Source: Aulosira sp. FACHB-615 (GTDB taxonomy: Bacteria; Cyanobacteriota; Cyanobacteriia; Cyanobacteriales; Nostocaceae). From it: a DNA stretch of 64,000 nt. The stretch is taken from NCBI RefSeq assembly GCF_014698045.1, contig NZ_JACJSE010000015.1, forward strand, positions 1 through 64,000, in the 5' to 3' direction. Both the position numbers and the translations under genes were made by a program. Below, one piece after another: positions 60,318-64,000 of the stretch (position 1 is the first letter of the stretch; each line of letters opens with the position of its first letter). The notes beneath the pieces are model-generated. The model did not search any database and was not told the origin of the DNA. It saw only the letters and a program-made list of their open reading frames with translations.

Positions 60318-60597
60318 ATCGCCAACCTTCCGGCTCATACTCACGCTGAATTTTGACTAACCAGTTACCTTGAGGAATAGGAATCGCCTGATGTTCTTCG
60401 TGAGTTAACAATGCTATATCTGATAAAACACGCAGATAAAGGGTGCCATCCTTTTCATATAACTCTGCCTCTCCTTCACTAATTTTATGCTTGTGTCCTG
60501 TAACCTCACCTTCTGCCAAAATTAAATCAAGTTTCTTTTGTCCGTCAACCTGCTCCACAGGTAGTAAAATAACATCACCTTGGCGAATCGCTTTCAT
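60304..60597 (-). CDS. Conserved hypothetical protein, partner of the DUF6745 protein
   Basis: 97 residues: MKAIRQGDVILLPVEQVDG, LILAEGEVTGHKHKISEGEAELYEKDGTLYLRVLSD, then EHQAIPIPQGNWLVKIQREYEPEGWRYVAD. A compact all-beta protein in which HKH and HEEH may bind metal or be structural. It overlaps the DUF6745 gene, so the two are translationally coupled and probably act together. No function known to me. Confidence 0.75.
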   Translation of the reverse strand: MKAIRQGDVILLPVEQVDGQKKLDLILAEGEVTGHKHKISEGEAELYEKDGTLYLRVLSDIALLTHEEHQAIPIPQGNWLVKIQREYEPEGWRYVAD

Positions 60598-61068
60598 AGT
60601 CTTAACTTTGAGCTATACAGTAATGAACCCTACTTTGCTTTTAATCGCAATTTTGATTTAATTTTGGCACAACCTAAAAAATTCCAGAGGTCGCAGCACG
60701 CCAGCCAGAACCGCAGCAAAAGAATGTCAGGTTGGGTTTTCCTATCATTTCACCCAACCTTACACCCCCACCCCCTGATAAAAAAAGTATCGCGCTACTA
60801 CACTTGAACAGTATTTTGCCAACGGTAGTCGCCAATTATGCCTGAGATAAGTTAAAGATTGAAATAGTTGGAAATTCACCACCAACGTTTCTTTATCTTA
60901 TGCTCTAAGAAAGACTGCTTCTGAAGTTTTGCGAATTTTCGCATTTCCAGGCAGTTTGTGTGAGGATGAATTCACAGCCCCCAAGCTCGAATTTTCTCTT
61001 GACATTTCACAGAACTTGCTTCAATTTGACTGTTTAGCTTGACAGCTATTCTTTTTTTTGAAATTTCC
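60598..61068. other. Gap upstream of topA
   Basis: About 470 bases. Contains the divergent promoter region for the small hypothetical gene and for topA. I find no gene, RNA or repeat in it apart from C-rich CACCCAACCTTACACCCC-like runs at 60750-60775. Confidence 0.4.
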
Positions 61069-63717
61069 ATGTCAACTCTCGTCATCGTCGAATCTCCCAC
61101 CAAAGCTCGTACCATTCGCAACTACCTACCAAAAGACTATCGGGTAGAAGCGTCTATGGGTCATGTCCGTGACCTCCCCCAGTCAGCAAGTGAAATCCCC
61201 ACGACCATCAAAGGGGAAAAATGGGCGCAGCTAGGGGTAAATGTGGACGCAGACTTTGAACCGGTGTATGTTGTCCCCAAAGACAAAAAGAAAGTTGTTA
61301 CTCAGCTCAAAGATGCCTTAAAAGAGGCAACTGAACTCATCCTGGCAACTGACGAAGACCGGGAAGGAGAAAGCATCAGTTGGCATTTATACCAATTGCT
61401 GAAGCCCAAAGTTCCGACCAAGCGGATGGTGTTTCACGAAATCACCCAAGAGGCGATAAAAAAAGCCTTGAAAAACTGCCGCACTATTGATGAACAACTA
61501 GTCCGCGCCCAAGAAACACGCCGAATTTTAGACCGTTTGGTAGGATATACACTCTCGCCCCTGCTATGGGAAAAAATCGCCTGGGGATTATCTGCTGGGC
61601 GAGTCCAGTCTGTAGCTGTGCGGTTATTGGTGAAAAAAGAACGCCAACGCCGCGCCTTCCATGAAGGGACATATTGGGATTTAAAAGCCTATTTAGAACA
61701 GGCAAAAGCACCGTTTACCTCCCAGTTAGTGACCTTGGGTGGGACAAAAGTTGCCAGTGGCAGTGATTTTGACCCCAACACAGGACAAATTGCAGCTGGG
61801 CGCAATGTGGTGTTACTCACAGAAGCCGATGCTGTGGCGTTGAAAGAACGGTTAACAGGCAAAACCTGGAATGTTACCGAGATGGAGGAACGGCCAGTTA
61901 CCCGTAAACCTGCGCCACCGTTTACTACCTCCACCTTGCAACAAGAAGCGAACCGGAAACTGAGGCTGTCGGCACGGGATACGATGCGGATTGCTCAAAA
62001 CTTGTACGAGCAAGGGTATATTACCTATATGCGTACAGACTCGGTGCATTTGTCAGATCAGGCGATCGCAGCTGCTCGTGATTGTGTAGAAAAGCTGTAC
62101 GGTAAGCAATATCTCAGCCCCCAACCCCGGCAATACACCACCAAATCTAAAGGCGCACAAGAAGCCCACGAAGCCATCCGCCCAGCCGGTAGCACTTTCC
62201 GCACACCCCAAGAAACAGGTTTAAGCGGTCGAGAACTCGCTGTTTACGACTTAATTTGGAAGCGTACCGTCGCCTGTCAAATGGCTGACTCCCGCCAAAC
62301 CCAAATTACTGTGCAGTTACAGGTTGAGGATGCTGGCTTCCGTTCCTCTGGAAAACGCATCGACTTTCCTGGTTACTTACGCGCCTACGTCGAAGGTTCC
62401 GACGACCCCGAAGCCGCGCTAGAAGACCAAGAAATTATCTTGCCTAACCTGAAAGTAGGGGATCATCCAAACTGTAAAGAACTCGAAGCAGTTGGTCACG
62501 AAACCCAACCCCCAGCCAGATACACCGAAGCCACTTTGGTCAAAACCTTAGAAAGTGAAGGTATAGGTCGTCCTAGTACCTACGCCAGCATTATCGGTAC
62601 CATCATCGATAAAGGTTATGCCCAATTGGTGAATAATGCTTTAATTCCCACCTTCACCGCCTTTGCCGTCACCAGCTTATTAGAAAAACACTTCCCCGAT
62701 ATTGTTGACCCTAGTTTTACCTCCAAAATGGAGCAAACCTTAGATGACATTGCCGAAGGTGAAGTTAACTGGCTACCTTACCTGCGGGAATTTTATTTAG
62801 GTGACAAAGGGTTAGAAACCTTAGTTAGAGAACAGAAAAGTCAAATTGATGCGACTAAAGCTAGAACCGTAGAACTAGAAAATTTAGCAGCAAAAGTCCG
62901 CATTGGCAAATACGGCCCTTACATCGAAGTGGAAAACGGTGATGCTGTAGTCACAGCCTCCATTCCCAAAGATTTAACCCCGGCTGACCTCGACCCTAAA
63001 CAAGTAGAAGTTTTACTCAAGCAAAAAACCACAGGCCCCGACGAACTTGGTCGCCATCCCGAAACAGGTGAGCCGATTTATATCAAAATTGGGACTTACG
63101 GCCCTTACGTGCAATTAGGTGACAAAACAGAAGAAAATCCTAAACCAAAACAAGCTTCCATTCCCAAAAACGTGCCGAAAGAAAATGTCACTCTAGAAAT
63201 AGCTGTTGGTCTTTTAGCACTTCCTCGGACTTTGGGAACCCACCCAGCGACAGGAGGCAGAATTCAAGCTAGTATCGGCCCCTATGGCCCTTACGTAGTT
63301 CACGACCAAGGCAAAGAAGGCAAAGATTACCGTTCGTTAAAAGTTGCGGATAATGTTTTAACAGTTTCTTTAGAAAGAGCTTTGGAAATATTATCAGAAC
63401 CGAAAAAAGGACGGAGTTCGGCTAACAGTAAGTCCAAAGCGGCGTTAAAGGAACTAGGGAACCATCCCGAAGATGATTCACCAGTGAATATATATGATGG
63501 CCCTTATGGCCCTTATATCAAGCATGGCAAAACTAACGTCAGCATTCCTGAAGGACAGTCGGTGGAAGAAATGACCCTATCTCAAGCCCTGGAATTGTTA
63601 GCCAGTAAAGCTTCATCTGGGAAAAAATCTACCCGCAAAACTACTAAAACAACTAGTACCCGCGCTAAATCAACTGCTAAGTCATCTAAGACCACTACTA
63701 AAAAGAGTGAGGGGTGA
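61069..63717 (+). CDS. topA: DNA topoisomerase I
   Basis: 882 residues from ATG 61069 (MSTLVIVESPTKARTIRNYL); a TTG at 61039 is less likely. Toprim TDEDREGESISWHL (about 95-108); catalytic Tyr320 in YITYMRTDS; VGHETQPPARYTEATLVKTLESEGIGRPSTYA. Instead of zinc fingers, four C-terminal repeats of the LGxHPxTGxxIxxxxGxYGPYV type are present (about 620-850), followed by a Lys/Ser/Thr tail. Relaxes negative supercoils. Confidence 0.97.
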   Translation: MSTLVIVESPTKARTIRNYLPKDYRVEASMGHVRDLPQSASEIPTTIKGEKWAQLGVNVDADFEPVYVVPKDKKKVVTQLKDALKEATELILATDEDREGESISWHLYQLLKPKVPTKRMVFHEITQEAIKKALKNCRTIDEQLVRAQETRRILDRLVGYTLSPLLWEKIAWGLSAGRVQSVAVRLLVKKERQRRAFHEGTYWDLKAYLEQAKAPFTSQLVTLGGTKVASGSDFDPNTGQIAAGRNVVLLTEADAVALKERLTGKTWNVTEMEERPVTRKPAPPFTTSTLQQEANRKLRLSARDTMRIAQNLYEQGYITYMRTDSVHLSDQAIAAARDCVEKLYGKQYLSPQPRQYTTKSKGAQEAHEAIRPAGSTFRTPQETGLSGRELAVYDLIWKRTVACQMADSRQTQITVQLQVEDAGFRSSGKRIDFPGYLRAYVEGSDDPEAALEDQEIILPNLKVGDHPNCKELEAVGHETQPPARYTEATLVKTLESEGIGRPSTYASIIGTIIDKGYAQLVNNALIPTFTAFAVTSLLEKHFPDIVDPSFTSKMEQTLDDIAEGEVNWLPYLREFYLGDKGLETLVREQKSQIDATKARTVELENLAAKVRIGKYGPYIEVENGDAVVTASIPKDLTPADLDPKQVEVLLKQKTTGPDELGRHPETGEPIYIKIGTYGPYVQLGDKTEENPKPKQASIPKNVPKENVTLEIAVGLLALPRTLGTHPATGGRIQASIGPYGPYVVHDQGKEGKDYRSLKVADNVLTVSLERALEILSEPKKGRSSANSKSKAALKELGNHPEDDSPVNIYDGPYGPYIKHGKTNVSIPEGQSVEEMTLSQALELLASKASSGKKSTRKTTKTTSTRAKSTAKSSKTTTKKSEG

Positions 63718-63779
63718 GGAGTGAGGTTGAGTTCAGGGGCTTCTACGTGACTCTCTTTATTTAGGGACAAGGGGGACAG

Positions 63780-63811
63780 GAAGACAAGGGAGACAAGGGA
63801 GACAAGGGAGA
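63780..63811. repeat. 9-mer tandem repeat AGACAAGGG x4
   Basis: Four copies of AGACAAGGG, the reverse complement of the CCCTTGTCT units at 55265. Lies after topA. Confidence 0.75.
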
Positions 63812-63841
63812 CAGAACGATTAGTCGCGGCTACAGGAATAA

Positions 63842-63859
63842 AGCCTGCCTTTGCAGGCT
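63842..63859 (+). other. Stem-loop AGCCTGC/GCAGGCT
   Basis: Perfect 7-bp stem with loop CTTT, 125 bases after the topA stop. It is followed by GAAATTTC and lacks a T tract; it looks like one of the common dispersed palindromes rather than a proper terminator. The window end also has TCAGCACTCAGCACTT heptamers. Confidence 0.55.
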
Positions 63860-64000
63860 GAAATTTCTCATTAGTACTCACACTTCGACTTACCTCGACT
63901 TCGCCCAGTGTACAGTACTCAGCACTCAGCACTTAGTGTACAGCCGTCTATTAAGTCTAGAAATCATAACTAATTTCCCATGACAAATGACCATTGACCA

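Noticed and set aside
63842..63859. Stem-loop after topA considered as its terminator
   Set aside because: It is 125 bases downstream of the stop and has no T tract; kept only as a stem-loop.

Overview
The window comes from a filamentous, probably heterocyst-forming cyanobacterium of the Nostoc/Anabaena/Calothrix type. The evidence is genes for cyanobacterial NDH-1 (ndhN) and photosystem I (psaX), a PEP-CTERM protein, many GCGATCGC (HIP1) octamers, short tandemly repeated 7- to 9-mers, several MITE-like elements, and the cyanobacterial arrangement of the ribosomal protein superoperon. The exact species cannot be fixed from the sequence alone.

Layout. (1) 0-9.4 kb is an accessory region: a decayed MazF/PemK toxin, a DUF1611/dipeptide epimerase pair (probably D-glutamate metabolism), a Nudix hydrolase, a PEP-CTERM secreted protein, a histidine kinase with an ethylene-receptor-like membrane domain, and a run of toxin-antitoxin modules (BrnT/BrnA with a perfect operator palindrome, a Phd/YefM-RelE-like pair, an orphan shortened HigA-like antitoxin), plus two possible unannotated hydrophobic micro-ORFs. 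(2) 9.4-28.9 kb is housekeeping. ndhN diverges from a long, structured leader and then the superoperon rplC-rplD-rplW-rplB-rpsS-rplV-rpsC-rplP-rpmC-rpsQ-rplN-rplX-rplE-rpsH-rplF-rplR-rpsE-rplO-secY-adk-infA-rpmJ-rpsM-rpsK-rpoA-rplQ-truA-rplM-rpsI-rpmE-prfA, closed by a clear intrinsic terminator. rpsJ, rpsN, rpmD and rpsD are absent from their Escherichia coli positions. Seven of its intergenic gaps hold heptamer repeats of the TCATTAG/AATGACA type that can fold into hairpins. (3) 28.9-41.8 kb is mixed: an Rpn/DUF2887 nuclease with a duplicated tail, an ABC-F ATPase, gpmI, secG, a matrixin-like protease, a PIN toxin-antitoxin pair, a Uma2 protein, a glycosyltransferase, and the deoC-recO-MFS group. 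(4) 41.9-54.0 kb holds signalling and metabolism: a C5 DNA methyltransferase, a giant Ser/Thr kinase-AAA-GAF-histidine kinase, a CheY-like regulator, lipA, psaX, a LivH-type permease and a hybrid histidine kinase. (5) 54.1-64.0 kb has larE, a DUF4864 protein, a GDSL hydrolase, a repeat-rich gap with a G-quadruplex-type minisatellite and a MITE, an orphan N4/N6 DNA methyltransferase, a DUF6745 protein with its small partner, and topA.

How the genes work together: the central block makes the ribosome, RNA polymerase alpha, initiation factor 1, release factor 1 and the SecY/SecG translocon. The flanks carry sensing (three histidine kinases), genome maintenance (recO, topA), DNA methylation without visible partner nucleases, and toxin-antitoxin or repeat elements typical of a plastic cyanobacterial chromosome. 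No CRISPR array, rRNA, tRNA or intact transposase gene was seen.
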